In this document: in pieces, positions 11,041 through 24,398 of the stretch | How the letters are laid out: each line of letters opens with the position of its first letter | Numbering within the stretch: the stretch's first letter is position 1 | Origin: Dirofilaria immitis | Lineage: Eukaryota > Nematoda > Chromadorea > Rhabditida > Onchocercidae | Direction: 5' to 3' | Length of the DNA stretch: 64,000 nt | Assembly: GCA_024305405.1 (NCBI GenBank) | Contig: JAKNDB010000079.1 | Location: forward strand, 744,001 to 808,000 | Program-made: the position numbers and the translations under genes | The notes under the pieces: model-generated | The model's input: only the letters and a program-made list of their open reading frames with translations | What the model was told of the DNA's origin: nothing | The model's database searches: none

Positions 11041-14000
11041 CTGCAAATATTTTTTTGCAAAAAATGAGAAAATATCATTTAATAAAAATTTGCATAGAAT
11101 TACTACCGTTTGGTAGAAAATTCCTTTAAAATGTATTGGTCAAATGAATGAAATATTATTCAATCTAATAGCTCTTATCATATAATATGATAATTTGAAA
11201 ATGAATAAGTAAAGTTTTTTAAGATGAAGTGATCTAAAAAATGATGCAAAATACTTCGAAGTAAATGAAGCCGAAATTTTCGATAATCGATGCATTCGTC
11301 CTTGAATTCATTTAGGTTACAAAACAAAGAAATTTTCGTTTCAATTCGTTCCTTTAATAATATCAAATCCACCACAATGAGGGCGCTAAAAATACAATGA
11401 TGATATACATCACGCACGTTACGTGAGTATTAATTCATTCTTTAAAGTAGAAAAAATTTTCGCAAAAAAGTGAGATAACCTACTGCAATTAATTTACATA
11501 TCCATCATTTTTATTGATATTATTATTCAAGTATCTAAAATCATCAACAAATTATTCCACTAAAATCTTCTTCCTTATTTCATGTATTTAATTATGAATT
11601 TTGTTTAATCATTATACATGACTTAAACCCTTATCATATTATGATGAAATATTTTTTTTGTACCATAAATTGAGCTTAAAAAGGAAAACTATTTTTTTTC
11701 CAGTAAAAATGAATGAAATAAAATAAAAAAATATCGTCCAGAATGTCTAAATTATTTTTGCGTTTGCATTCATAACTAATGAAAAGAAAAGTATTCGTAC
11801 TAACAACGATGTAAAGAGAAGATCTATTTAATGACAAAAAAATTGTATATGATGCAATAGTAATTATTCTACTAAACATTCTCACAACTTTATTCAGTTC
11901 ACGCTTAATTCGTCAAAAAAATAAGGTTCATTCGTTTGAAATTAAAGTGTATTGAATAATAGTTAATTTATGCATGATTTGTGATCTTTTCTAATTTTAA
12001 TTTAAACTTGAAAGGTCAGTCTTTTCTTTCTTGGCAAAAGCCATACACTTATTTTCAAGTAGTAGCCATTCACAATTTTTTTTGCATTCGACAGAATCTC
12101 ATTTATTATTTATTCATAATTTTCCATAAACTTAATAATGCATAAGGTGAGTAAATAAGTGTTTTTAATAAATTACGTGAAATGTAATGAGATGTGTAAC
12201 TTACACACTTTTAACGTGATTTTTATGAATAGATATAAACTTCAGTCATATGAAGTCAACGAAAGCAATGTTCTAAGCAAAGATGAAAGAAAGTTATCAA
12301 CGAAAATGACGTATATATATATGTCGCACATAAACGTTAAATACAACATCACGTTGAAATTACATCAGTCAAAACACAACAACAACAAATATTTAGCAAA
12401 TCGTACACGAATTATAGCAAATTGTGTACACTTTCTATTCGTCTAATGTAAATAAAACCTTATCGATCTCTAACGAATCCAAAAAAGAATGATATTTCCT
12501 ACACTGCAGTCCCTATAAACTCTCACTGAAGTACGATGATTTTTGGATATTTCCTCTTTTTACTCCCAAATATTAGCATTTTTGTATCTTATTGCATCAT
12601 GTTATTTTTCATTTATTGTAGTTCTTTCATTTTCATTTTAGCAGATTTGATTTTAGTTGAAATTTAAGGTAATAAAAAGTTTAGAGCTGTTTAATTTAGA
12701 TAATGAACGTGGAAATTTTCTGTATTAAATTAGATTCTTCTTTGGCTATATTTTTCTAACTTAATTTTTTGATATATCAAGCGAAAATAAATTATTTTGA
12801 AATTTTGAGCAAATTTGATTAAACGATTGAAAAACTGAATTTAATAATGGAAATTTTCGTTTACACATATAAACATGATATTCCAAAACCATATGATATT
12901 CCAAATTTACTGACCAACAAAATCAAAAAAATATAGCTAAAGAAAATATGCAGAATATATAATAAATAATCGGATTTTTCCCGGATGTCCTTCCTGTCGA
13001 TTTTAAAATTTACAAAATATAGGTCTTTATATCATAACCTGGTTATCAAATCTTATTTTCAATTGCCCTGTTTTTATTTTTAATCTAATTTAATACGACG
13101 ATATTATTCAAAATTAATTGAATTCTCATAATTTATATCAATTTTATATAACAAAAATAAAATTTAAACCTATGTACAGTAAAGAAATACCGTGTAAAAC
13201 CGTAAAAAATACCGTAGTCAATGCATACTATTAAAAATATCGTAAAGATAGTATATTGTGGAAATTTTGTAGGATGAAAAAATAGATACCACTGCCCTCG
13301 TTTTGACAGAATGTTATTGCAATTTTAATTTACCTTCTGCATTATGAATCTAGTTATTTGTTAAGTCATTTCTTATATTGCATATTTCAAAACAATAGGT
13401 AGTTCGGTTGTTCATTCACTCAACAAATCATATCACAAGTCGTTTCGTAATATTATTATCTATAAAATGCATTAATTATTTGATTAATTGATAATTATCA
13501 ATAAATAACGAATTTATGATCAAAATCGTTACTTTAATAAAAAAATAAAAATTGATTATTAATCCAAAACTTTTGAAATAATGTAATTATTCATTAACAA
13601 ACCATTATTGATTATTTATTTAAAAATAAAAATAAGATAGATTTATTTTAAAAATAATAATACATGTAAATCAAAATGATCATTGATTATCAGACGACAT
13701 TCGATTCATCTGTTAAGCAATCAAAATTCCTTTTCTTTTCGCAAATGAAAATAAATAAAATTTATCAATTATTTTTTCCTCTGTCTAGTGTTTCTTTTTA
13801 TCATTTAAATTAATTTAAAAAATTGAGTAGAAGAGAACACGGGGCTAGACTTTTTGAAACCTTAATAATATGAATAATATTGTCACTATTTAATTATTTA
13901 TTCATTTTTACCTCTTCATTTATTCATTTCAATAATAAATTTTTATTTAAAAACTTCAAATTTTTACTTTTTCCCTTTTTAAATTTATGAATTAAAAGTT

Positions 14001-14285
14001 AATTGAAAGTATAAAAAATGCGTTCTTCCTTTTCCTTATTTTACAAAAATTACTAAGATTTTTGTCATTTTTGACAAATTTTATTAAATGTATTACCTGT
14101 AATTCCATAAGTTTCAGAAAATGAAAAGAAATTTTTTGAAATTTATAAAATTGTAGAAATGAAAGTATGCGTTTACTTTATCAATTTTAAAAGTAAAGAT
14201 TTTACGATATATATTTGTTATTATTATTAAACTCATATCTGTATCATCATTTAATCAATTCTACATTACATATTAAATATATAAC
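11041..14285. other. AT-rich intergenic region, upstream of the CCDC28-like gene
   Basis: Probably contains the missing first exon and promoter of the CCDC28-like gene in its first few hundred bases. ORFs at 11178-11417 (-), 11676-11885 (-) and 12159-12446 (+) are AT-driven, lack splice or family signals and were not accepted. Nothing else is recognisable. Confidence 0.5.
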
Positions 14286-14635
14286 ATGCATTTGCAATTA
14301 CAGGTATGAGTATGTTCTTTTATATTTACATTTATATTCACATCTATATCTATATTAAAATCATAATATATAATATCAATATAAATACACAGCTAGATTT
14401 GTATTTAAAATTATGTTTTATTTTTTCATATTTATATTTATATTAATGCTTTTATTTACATTTGTATTTATATTCATATTGTTATTTATATTTATATCTA
14501 AATTTATATTTATATCTATGTTTCTATTAACATTAATATTATATTATGTTTACACTTTTATTTACAATTATGTTTACATTTATGTTTTTATTTATATTTG
14601 TATTTATATTCACATCTATATTTATAAATATATGA
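14286..14635. repeat. Degenerate TTTATATTCATA-type minisatellite
   Basis: About 350 bp of imperfect tandem units such as TTTATATTTATATTCACATC with a period of roughly 12-18 bases. It produces a spurious hydrophobic ORF (14413-14778). Confidence 0.75.
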
Positions 14636-14636
14636 A

Positions 14637-14707
14637 AGCGGTGATGGCTCAGTGCATGGCACCGATACGCATTATACAACATAGCCAATTATCGAACCCG
14701 ATCCATC
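14637..14707 (+). ncRNA. tRNA-like relic (A-box and B-box like)
   Basis: A GC-richer island begins GCGGTGATGGCTCAGTGCAT and contains TGGCTCAGTGCATGG (A-box-like). TTATCGAACCCGATCC (B-box-like) follows about 40 bases later, at typical tRNA spacing. The two ends do not pair as an acceptor stem, so it is not a functional tRNA. It could be a tRNA pseudogene or the head of a tRNA-derived SINE. Confidence 0.4.
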
Positions 14708-14779
14708 CATTAAACTTTTTTTCCATCAATTTTTTTCTCTTTTTTCATGTCCTTCAACTTTATCACTCAAATACCTAAA

Positions 14780-17700
14780 GACATTCCATACTAAAATTAA
14801 TTAAAGGAATTTAAAGATTTCATTCTACGCTTTTTTATTTTCATTGATATTTACATTTTTTCCCCTTTTTCCATTTTAATGCTATCATTTACAAATTTTA
14901 CTAACTTTTTTTTACTTTTATATGATAAGAATTGATATAGGAATTGGAAATGAAATAAAATACTTAAATACTTAAATGAAATAAAATAAAAGTTTTAGGA
15001 AAATAAGCATTGTTTAAAAATTTCACTGCTGTCATTTATAAATTTTGCTAAATTTTTTCTTTTATCTGATAAAATTGAAAAGAAAAATTAAAATAAGATA
15101 AATTACTCTTTTACATGATAAAATTGATAAAAAAATTGAAAATAAAACAAAATATTCGAATATTTTTGTAAATTTTCCTAAAACTTTTTACCTTTGCATA
15201 ATGAAATTAAGAATAGGAATTGGAAATGAATTGAAATGCTCAAATATTTTATGAGCGTTTATCTAAGAATAAAAATAAAAAATAAAAAATAAAAAAGCGA
15301 AAAATTCAATTTAGTTTTATTTTCTAATGAATTGAAGTCGTGCATAATGATTATCTCGCCATATGAAAATGTTGAATTTGCATATTTATTTATATCTTTT
15401 TACATAAATAAAACTTTGAAAGGTTTATATATACATACAGATATGTGTTTGTACCTGTCTGTTCCATTAGATAGAAATGATTATGTAAATAATGATAGGA
15501 ATGAAATAAGTGAACGTTATGATTAATTCTTTTTTATTAATGTTTCCATCAATAATCTAAAAATAAAAGTTCATTCTACTCATGACCTTTAAATAAAACA
15601 TATATTTTGATTACAAAACTTTTATAAAATTATCGTATAAAATTTATCGACATATTCGTACATAAAGATTTAGCAGTGACAACAAATTGGAAATAAAAAA
15701 TAAAAAGATTGTTTGTCATATATTTTGTTCCTAATTTTTTATTTTGTATATTAGTCAACTAATCTGGTACTTTAAAATTTGAAAAACGAATTTTTAATAA
15801 ATATGATATTTAAATTTTATTGATTTTAACAATATACATACAGGGATTTTATTTGCTTAAATTAAGTTAATTTAAAGATATAATTATCATTTCACATATT
15901 TATTATTATAATTTTATTATTCTTGTATCTTAAAACTTGAAAATTCAATTTGATAAACTCTAATATACAAATTCTATTGGATATAATGATAAACATATAA
16001 CGATCATACCCTTAAATTAAGTTAATCTCAATCTATAATTCGTAAGTGATTTGTTTTTTTATTGTTTTCAAGTATGAATGAAGTTTTTAACAATTTTTTA
16101 TCATTTATTATTGCAATAAAATGCATATACTTTTAGATTGACAATTCTGAATTGAATTAATCATTAATGTGAAGTCGTTTACCGATATAAAAATAAACTT
16201 TCATATATTCGTTGAATGTTTCATGATGCTGTAATTTTTTCTTTTTATTTCTCAAGTTTACGCATTAATTTTATTCTTTTTGTACATTGATAAAATAAAA
16301 ATTTTTTCCACAAAAGGAAATATTCACATCGTTTTGAAAATAATGGAATAATACAAAATCAAATAATTGAATAATTAATTTTTCACTACTATTAATTGAG
16401 TAAGAAAAATTGAAATTATTGATGAAAAAATGAAAAATTTATATTAATTATAATTGTTATATTATTTATAATTCGTTATTGCAAAAAAGTACAAAATTTG
16501 ATTTAGAGACTTTTTTTGATTTTTAAATACTCAATTTGGTTTTTTAGTAATTGATTTTTTCATATCGTTTCGATTTCTCTTCTCGCATTAACAATTTCTT
16601 ATAATAATAATCAATTTTTATTCCGTATTTGTCGATTCCCTTTTTCTTTTCATGATATTACTATTAGTTAGAAGCATTTATAAATTGATTTCTAATCCAT
16701 TTAATTTCCAATTAGCCTAAATTTTCCACTCTAATTTGACTTTTTGTCCTAATTTTTAATTAATAATTCTATAATGCATTACTAGAAAATGAATAACTGA
16801 ATGTCATAATATGTATCTATTATTTATTTCATACCAGGATAAATTATTTAATGTAAAAAATGCAGAAGAAATAATAAATGTTTAACCCATATTTGACCTA
16901 GATAAAATGATCTGAATTAGATGGCATTAATTTTGTCAATGCATTATTATCAAATGAAGGTCACTGAATATATTCAATATAATACTGATTAAATAAAAAA
17001 AAGACTAATTATCAAATGATTTAATTTATGACCTGATTTATGAATAATTTATTTCATGTAAATGACCTGGTTAAGGAAAAAATTAAAATTTATTGGTTCT
17101 TTTATCTTTTTTTCTCCATCTTTCAATATTCTTATTTATGTCGTCTTATTTATGTCATCACTAGGAGAATATTTAAATAGATAAATTTCAATTTTTATGA
17201 AAGTAATTACCAAAAATTGTAATCTGATAAGATTTTTAAAAAATTTTCTGATAATGACTAGCGATAAATAACAATAAATGATATGTGCTACTTTTCTATT
17301 GATTACTTTTACGTGAAATTCCATATATATGTTTTATTAGTATCCGAGAAAAAAATTCTTGTGATAAGGATTAGTGATGAATACTGATTTTCATCATTTA
17401 AACGGGTAAGTTTTATTTATTTTACGAAAATAATTATTAAAAACTATGATTTCATTAGATTTTTACATTAAGAAAAGATATCCTAGTAAAATTCTTAAAT
17501 TTTTATCACAGACATTTTTTTCTGAAATTCAAAATTATCAGTTGAATATAAAAAAATAGTAATAATCAATAGATAGAGATTGTCAATTCATTACAAAAAT
17601 AATTAAGGATCTATATAAATTTTAATATCTAAATTATCAATTAAATCAGCAAAAATTTTAAATCAAAAAGTGATAAGTTCAAATTGTTGTTATTTGATAA

Positions 17701-20160
17701 TTCTAAACAAATTTTCCGAACACATTTTTACAAAAAAAAAAAAAATTTGTGATTTGTATGAAATGATTTAATCAATCAATTGATCATTCTATATTGCCGT
17801 TTAAATTAAACATCTATTTTACTAGTTTTTATTAATAATGAAATTATTTGCAATAAAACTACCAATAACTAATTTTCTAGCTAGCTTTCCCATAAATCTT
17901 AATTGCGGTCTCGAAATAGACTAATCAATTGTTCAAGAATAAAAATTTGTTGTGGTAGTTGTAGATGTCATCATTAACCATCAAAATCACATTTCACTCT
18001 AAGTCAATGACAATCGAGTTGATTTATTTGTCAATATTACTTATTTGCTTTCACTGAAAACGTTATTTTCATCTAATTATAGTAAATAAAAATAAAAGAA
18101 TACGTGAAATTTTTATTTTCAATTTTAGAGAAAATTAAAAGAATGGATTTTAGACAATTTGAAATTGGTTTAATTTTTAAGGATATATGAGTGTTTTTAT
18201 GTGTATATTTAATGTTTTGAACAAAAATCCTTTCAAAAAATAAATAATAACTAAGTAATTTATTTTTACAATGTTTTTTTCTGTTTAATTTCAGGTTTAG
18301 TTTTAATTTAATTTCTCTCTACAATAAATATATTTATTGAGAAATTAAATTCCTTTCTTTTTTTTCTTGATGGAAAAAAACATTCCGATTTAGCAAAATA
18401 ATAATACTACTTTATTTATTTTATTAAAAAGATATTTATATAAATGACAAGGAATTAATTCCTTTTTTTTCGATTTTATACAAATTACATAATTAATTAA
18501 AAGATATTTATATAAATGATAAATAATTTATTTTTATCATTTGCATAAATTGAAAGATAAGAAATCAGCTCTTTTTTTTCCTCTATTTGTTTTAATTAAT
18601 CCATAGAAATTCAGCTATGTTCATTTTGTATTTTTAATAGATGCATAGAGAAAAGATTTGAATGAAAATGAAAACAGGAAAAATAAAATTTTCTTTGTGA
18701 AATAATATTACTAATTTCTTCCACTGATAACAATCACAATCAATGATTAAATCATTGCCGATTGTATGATAACGTTTTAGTGCATCCTAAACCTGTCCAA
18801 TATTTTCATCACATCAGTATCTTGATTATTCTTTAAAAAATTTTCAATTTCTAAAGTGTGCTTTCTAAAGTTTTTTCATACCATTGATTTCAATATTTTC
18901 AAAATTTAAATTTAAATATAGGTATTTGAAATTTGAACTTCAGAATTATTTGTTTAAGATTTCAGAAAAAGAAAAAAATTTCTTGCAATTCAAAAATTTC
19001 TAATGTGAGAAAAAAAACAAATATAATAAGCAATTCAATCGTGAAATCTTAAAAATATTATCACCACGAGTTAGAAAGGAAAATAAATTATTACATACAT
19101 AAATAATTGTTGTACAGTATTTTGTATCGAAAATGAAAATCATTTTTTTTATAATTAAATTAATAAAATATAATTTTACGAAAATTATTATTAATTTCCT
19201 ATTCGGACATGAATTTTTAATGAAATTTTCCATAATTTCTAATAATTTTCTGAAATTTGAAAGATTTCAATTTTTTTAAACAATGCGCTAAAATTTACTG
19301 TGCTGATATATAAATGATATAGAATTAAATTATTTATACATTGCAAATTTTAATTTTAAATTTAATTCTTCGTCTTCTTCATGTATTAATTCATTACTTT
19401 TCTTTTCATTACTCTACTTTTTGGCTAATAAAATTTTATATTTTGATAGAATTTCTTAAGCAATGAAAATAGTTTCGAGATAAATGAAATGAGGTAAAAA
19501 GTGCTTTATTGATTTGTTCAGAATTATTTAATCATTTCTATTAGTATGCTTCAACAAAATTTGATTTAAATTTATTTCAAAGTTTTTTGTTTTCTTTTTC
19601 TAAAATAAGTATTACAGCACATGCATACACATAGATCGATTATTAAGTATTATTGAAAAACTTAATGCTTATTCTTTTCAAAAAAAATTTCTTTTTAAAT
19701 ATCTTAAAGCATTTGTTTTTCTTGAATATGCTAATTACAAATCTGCTGATCAATGAATTCTTTTTTCAGAATTATAAGTTAATGAAATATAATTTTAAAC
19801 TAATTTCAAAATTAAAGTAAAACGATGAAATTTCGTTTTTATAATTTTTATTTTTATTTTTTCAAAATTATGAAATAATGAAAATTTAATTTTAAATTAA
19901 TTCAGAACTGAAACAAAGAATGTTTGAAAAAAGATTTAAGAATTAAAACGAATCATTTTTATTTGCATATTATTTATTACGAAATTTTTCTTTTATGATT
20001 AAATTATTAAAGGAAATTTTTACAATATTTCATTATAAATATCATTTTTATATATTATTCAGTCAGTAAAAATTCGAAAAATAAAAAAAAGAGAATATTC
20101 GGCATTTTGTTTTTATTTTTATTTTTATACTTACACATTAATCAACAAAAATAAATAAGA
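14780..20160. other. Long AT-rich gene-poor region
   Basis: More than 5 kb with only short chance ORFs (for example 15332-15526 +, 17136-17324 -, 19000-19233 -). Small AT-rich tandem repeats occur, such as ACTTAAATACTTAAATGAAA near 14961 and an AATAAAAA run near 15276. I see no exon, RNA gene or mobile element. Confidence 0.6.
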
Positions 20161-20187
20161 AATGAAATACTGTTGTAATTCATTTCT

Positions 20188-20340
20188 ATCCATTCATTCA
20201 TCCATCTATCTATCTATCTATCTATCCATCCATTCATTCATCCACCTATCCATTCATCCACCTATCCATTCATCCACCTATCCATTCATCCACCTATCCA
20301 TTCATCCACCTATCCATTCATCTATCTATTCATCTATTTA
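20188..20340 (+). repeat. ATCT / CATTCATCCACCTATC tandem repeat
   Basis: A short (ATCT)n run is followed by at least five near-identical 16-bp units (CATTCATCCACCTATC) and then degenerate flanks. It creates a repetitive His/Ser/Ile ORF that is not a gene. Confidence 0.9.
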
Positions 20341-23167
20341 TTTAACTATTTCGTATAAAGCAATTTGTTGAACAAGGAAGTCAAGAAATGGGATAGAATT
20401 TTCATTTTTTTTCTTTCTCATTTTTATAAAAATTAAAATTAATAATTTTTAAATATTAATTATTATATCATGCTTTCAAGTTGCTAGTCCAACTTTTGTA
20501 AAAATATTTCAAATTTTAGAATTAAAAAGGAACGAAAACATTTTTATACGTAAATTTTTTTAATAATTTGTATTTTTTCTATTCGTATTATTGGTATATA
20601 AATGATTGAATTAAAATTGGCTGGTCTTTTCTTCTCAATTCTAAAATTTGAAATACCTTTAAAGATTTGAAATAATTAATTGAAATAAATGTAATTAAAT
20701 TTATTGCATATTTATTCTAATTTCAATTTCATATATTTATATAATATAAAATTAAATTTATTGCAGCTCTTTTATTCTTTTAGTCGAAGACAAAAAATTT
20801 TTTCCTTCCAAGTCAAAAAAGTTCAAAAATGATAATTGAATATATTTTTGTTTATTTATTTAATTAAGTAAAAATTCATTATTATCATTATTATTATTAT
20901 TACTATTAATTATTATTATTTCAATGCCTCATTTTCAACCCCTTCATAGTATAGTATTTCAATGTTTGAAATGAGACAACAAAGAACATAACAATAACAA
21001 TAATAATACCAATAACAACAACAGCATCACTTGTCCTCATTCATCTTATCGTGGGCCGCCTTTTTATTTTCTCATTTTGCCGTTTATTCATTGCATAAGC
21101 CATTTCATTCCACTGATTTGTGTATTTGGAGGATCTTTGAATGCGTGATTTCGTAATTTCAGAATTTCTATGTTTAGAATTTTATATTTCGAAGATTTGG
21201 AATCGGACATATTGATTTCTAAATTTTTGAATCGTATATTTATTTTGGCAGAGATTAAAATATATACACATATATGTATTTGATTTGTTTTGACTTCTTT
21301 CATATTTTCGATTTTTATCTTCTCTTTTTGAAATATTTTAAAAGATTGATGAGGATAATATAATCAATGAACAGAGATTATACAATGAATTGATAATTAA
21401 ATAGATAACTTGTAATATATAATTTATATTTATATGATATTATATATATACATATATACTATTTCGAATTCTTTTACGATAACTTTTGTGAGTTATTAAA
21501 TACTTCATCAACAAAAAACCTATTATAATACAAATAATTATTTAGATTAAATAATTTTATTCTAAATAAAAATCATAATGAGAATGGACAACAAGGCCCG
21601 TAATATTATATAATAGCTGAATATACTTAATATAATGAATTATTTTGAAATTTAAGTTTCAATTTGAAATAAAAAAGTTTATTAATGAATACCCTATTGT
21701 TCATCATATCTTTTATTGTCCCTTATTAGCATGATTTGCTTTGTTTACTTTATTCAAATTATTGTGATGTAATCATATGTAAATAAACAAATTTGTTGAA
21801 ATGTATGAAGAAGTTGTAATCTCTACTTTCTTTTCACATATGACATGTTTATATTTGTCATTTCAACCATTGAAGTGACAAATGTAAACACGGTGACGAT
21901 TCATTTCGCCTTCTCGCGTAATATTTGATTGGTTGGATAGGTTGGGTCAATCACTCTCTCCCTCTCTCTCTCCTTCTCTCTCTCTCTCTTTTTCTTTCTC
22001 TCTCTTTCTCTCTCTCTTTCTTTTTGTTCTTTGAATTATTTTTGAATTTTATTCCATTAATTAAGTATTACTAGTATTTATTAGCATTATACATAGCAAA
22101 TTTCTTCTTAATCACATACCTCATGTATTATTATCCCTTCACTTCTAGCAATTTCATAATTCGCATACTATTCCTTCATTCTTATCACTCTCTATTACTC
22201 TCATCCAGTGGTCTTTTTAAATCTCATCAATCTTTGTTTTCCCTCCGAATTACCTTATTTCGCATTCACTGTTGCGAAAAATTTACAAATGGAATATTAT
22301 GAAAATTTTCATGTGGCTGTTTTTTCATTGCTTTAGCTTGTTTTGCGCACCTCACGTTTCTGACGTATTCCACGCTTTCCGTTATCCATTGACTAGCTTA
22401 CTCGTGCCTAAACTTCTATTCCATATGTTCTTATTCCTTTAATGTTAAATTTTTCATTTTTAAAATAACTTGAACAACATTATTCATTATTATTTTTATA
22501 TATTATGTTTATGTTAACTTCATTTATGGAAATGACTAATAGGATAGATAATAAAGACTGTTATATCAATATCTTATAAACAGTAGGAGATCAACATCTA
22601 CTTACTTCTTGTTTTTTTGTCTTATATCTCTATATCTTATTTATCGATGAATTATTTTTATTCTGAATTTTATACCTGTTTACATATTAACTGAATGACT
22701 TAAAGGTAAAATTCAATATTTATTGATGAGCTGAATTGTTTTGCCCATCTGCTCCCTGATTCACTAATTCACTTATATAGTGAGCGAATTGTTTAATAGC
22801 TTACTCACTTACCAATAATTTTATGCTGATTGTCTCATTATTTTTATATTTGCTCGTTTGGTCTTTATTTCCTTGATTGCTCATCGGCCTTATAATAAGT
22901 ATCATAAATATTATAAATTAATCTGGAGATTATTATTCGATTATTTATTATTAGCTCTCTACTACTTCTAATAATAGCAATAATAATGGTATTAGCATTG
23001 GTTATAATAATGCTAATAAAAACAATAATAATATTACCTAAGTAATTAAAACTATTACCACTAGCATTGCATTATTATCATTTATTATTAAAGCATATTT
23101 CAGGCATATTAAATGAATTTGTGATTACCTTTAACCTTACAGAATTTTTTCATTCATTTTTTCTTTC
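20341..23167. other. AT-rich intergenic region with CT-rich tract
   Basis: No gene was supported. It contains ATT/TTA-rich stretches near 20880-20920 and 22905-23090 and a polypyrimidine tract (CTCTCT with T runs) at about 21949-22025. A less AT-rich patch at 21890-21950 and 22300-22420 may be promoter or 5' UTR sequence for the CDC42SE-like gene. The ORF at 21088-21303 (-) is unsupported. Confidence 0.5.
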
Positions 23168-23170
23168 AGA
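23161..23170 (+). promoter_or_regulatory. Probable trans-splice acceptor of the CDC42SE-like gene
   Basis: TTTCTTTCAG lies about 200 bases 5' of the ATG, with no in-frame coding between. It fits an SL trans-splice site or the end of a 5' UTR intron. Confidence 0.4.
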
Positions 23171-23374
23171 CCGATAATAAATAACACGGATAGCGTAGAA
23201 TTATTCTATCAACCATCACCAATTTTCTGTTTTGGTGTTGTACACTGACAGGACGTCATTCTTCCAGTCAGCATATAATTATTCTGTTTATCGATAATAA
23301 CAAAAAACGATAAATTAACCGTTTTTCTCGATTCCTGTCGGACGTATTTTATTCGTTCTGTCTTTTTCAAAACA

Positions 23375-24398
23375 ATGATTCGACGAAGTCCACGATTCTG
23401 GTTTCTTAATTGCTGCATTTCTCCGCAATCGGAGGTATTTTTAACGTAATTAACGTACGTGTACAACTATTGATTTAAGGGTGCTTATAGGTTTTATAGA
23501 TTTGGTCCACTAATTTTATTTTTCTTTCTTAACTACTAGTAACTGGAAACTTGTAAATTTCCGATATTTAAAAAAATTATAACTAGTTCGAAAATATGAT
23601 AGATTTAGGATAGATTCATATAATTGATTTTGGTATTGAGTAAAAATCAAGTGGATTTTACTCTTATATCAAAGAAGTATCTATCACCTTTATTTTACTC
23701 CCAAATTAAGAGAAAGCATTAGCTGATTGACATTTTTGTACATTTATGGACTATTCCATTGAATTCTTCTTTTGAAAATCCCCTATTAAATATTTTTTTC
23801 TCAAATTTGTTAGTTCTGAATAACTTTTGTTTTCTGCTGAGTTTTAATCATCCTTTATTCTGTTAACATCAAGTTGAGAATTTTTTGTAGATAGCCCGAA
23901 TAAGGATAGATCGTTCAATGATTGGTGGTCCAACCGATTTCCGACACATTGGACATATGGGTGCAAATGATCTCAATACTACATTCAACGTGATTTAAAT
24001 TTTTTTCCAATTGTTTTTGGAACAAACAAAACCTAAAATTCACATTAGCACTGTATTTGCCATTGTTTGATTTAATTTGAAGAACTTTGTTTTCCTAATT
24101 TTCCGAGACACAAGTCTGACGTAATAGGTATGCATTAATTTGTAGATAGCCTATGTAGCCAATTTAGTTAAATAGCACATGGATACAATAAATAGTTTCT
24201 TAAGATATGATGAAATATGCTGCTTCTTTCTTCAGATATCACTGTTTAATTTATCTCTATTAAAAGATTAAAGCAATACTTCGATTTCAGGTCGATGCAG
24301 TAAGTTGCTTGCTTAGGTCGAAAGGTGACGATTCTTATTCGTTACCGGTGCCACAACATCTCCGGGCAAATGATGTACCTATTAGAGGTGGTTTTTGA
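23375..24398 (+). CDS. CDC42SE: CDC42 small effector-like CRIB protein
   Basis: Three exons in phase 0: 23375-23434, 23891-23989 and 24291-24398, giving 88 residues, close to the 79-84 of vertebrate CDC42SE1/2. The N-terminus is basic and hydrophobic with an NCC pair (FWFLNCCISP), the expected palmitoylation site of this family. A CRIB motif follows: IRIDRSMIGGPTDFRHIGHM, with the I..P..F.H..H(V/M)G pattern that binds GTP-loaded Cdc42/Rac. The tail has SKGDD.YSLPVP, in the position of the vertebrate QMRSKG segment. It probably acts at the plasma membrane in actin and cell-shape signalling. The middle intron uses an unusual but acceptable GTGATT donor, and the last exon ends in RGGF then TGA. 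No frame breaks. Confidence 0.88.

Noticed and set aside
14413..14778. Hydrophobic 121-codon ORF
   Set aside because: It derives from the TTTATATTCATA minisatellite and runs through the tRNA-like island. There is no family signal.
20162..20371. ORF rich in His/Ser/Ile/Tyr repeats
   Set aside because: It comes from the ATCT and CATTCATCCACCTATC tandem repeat.
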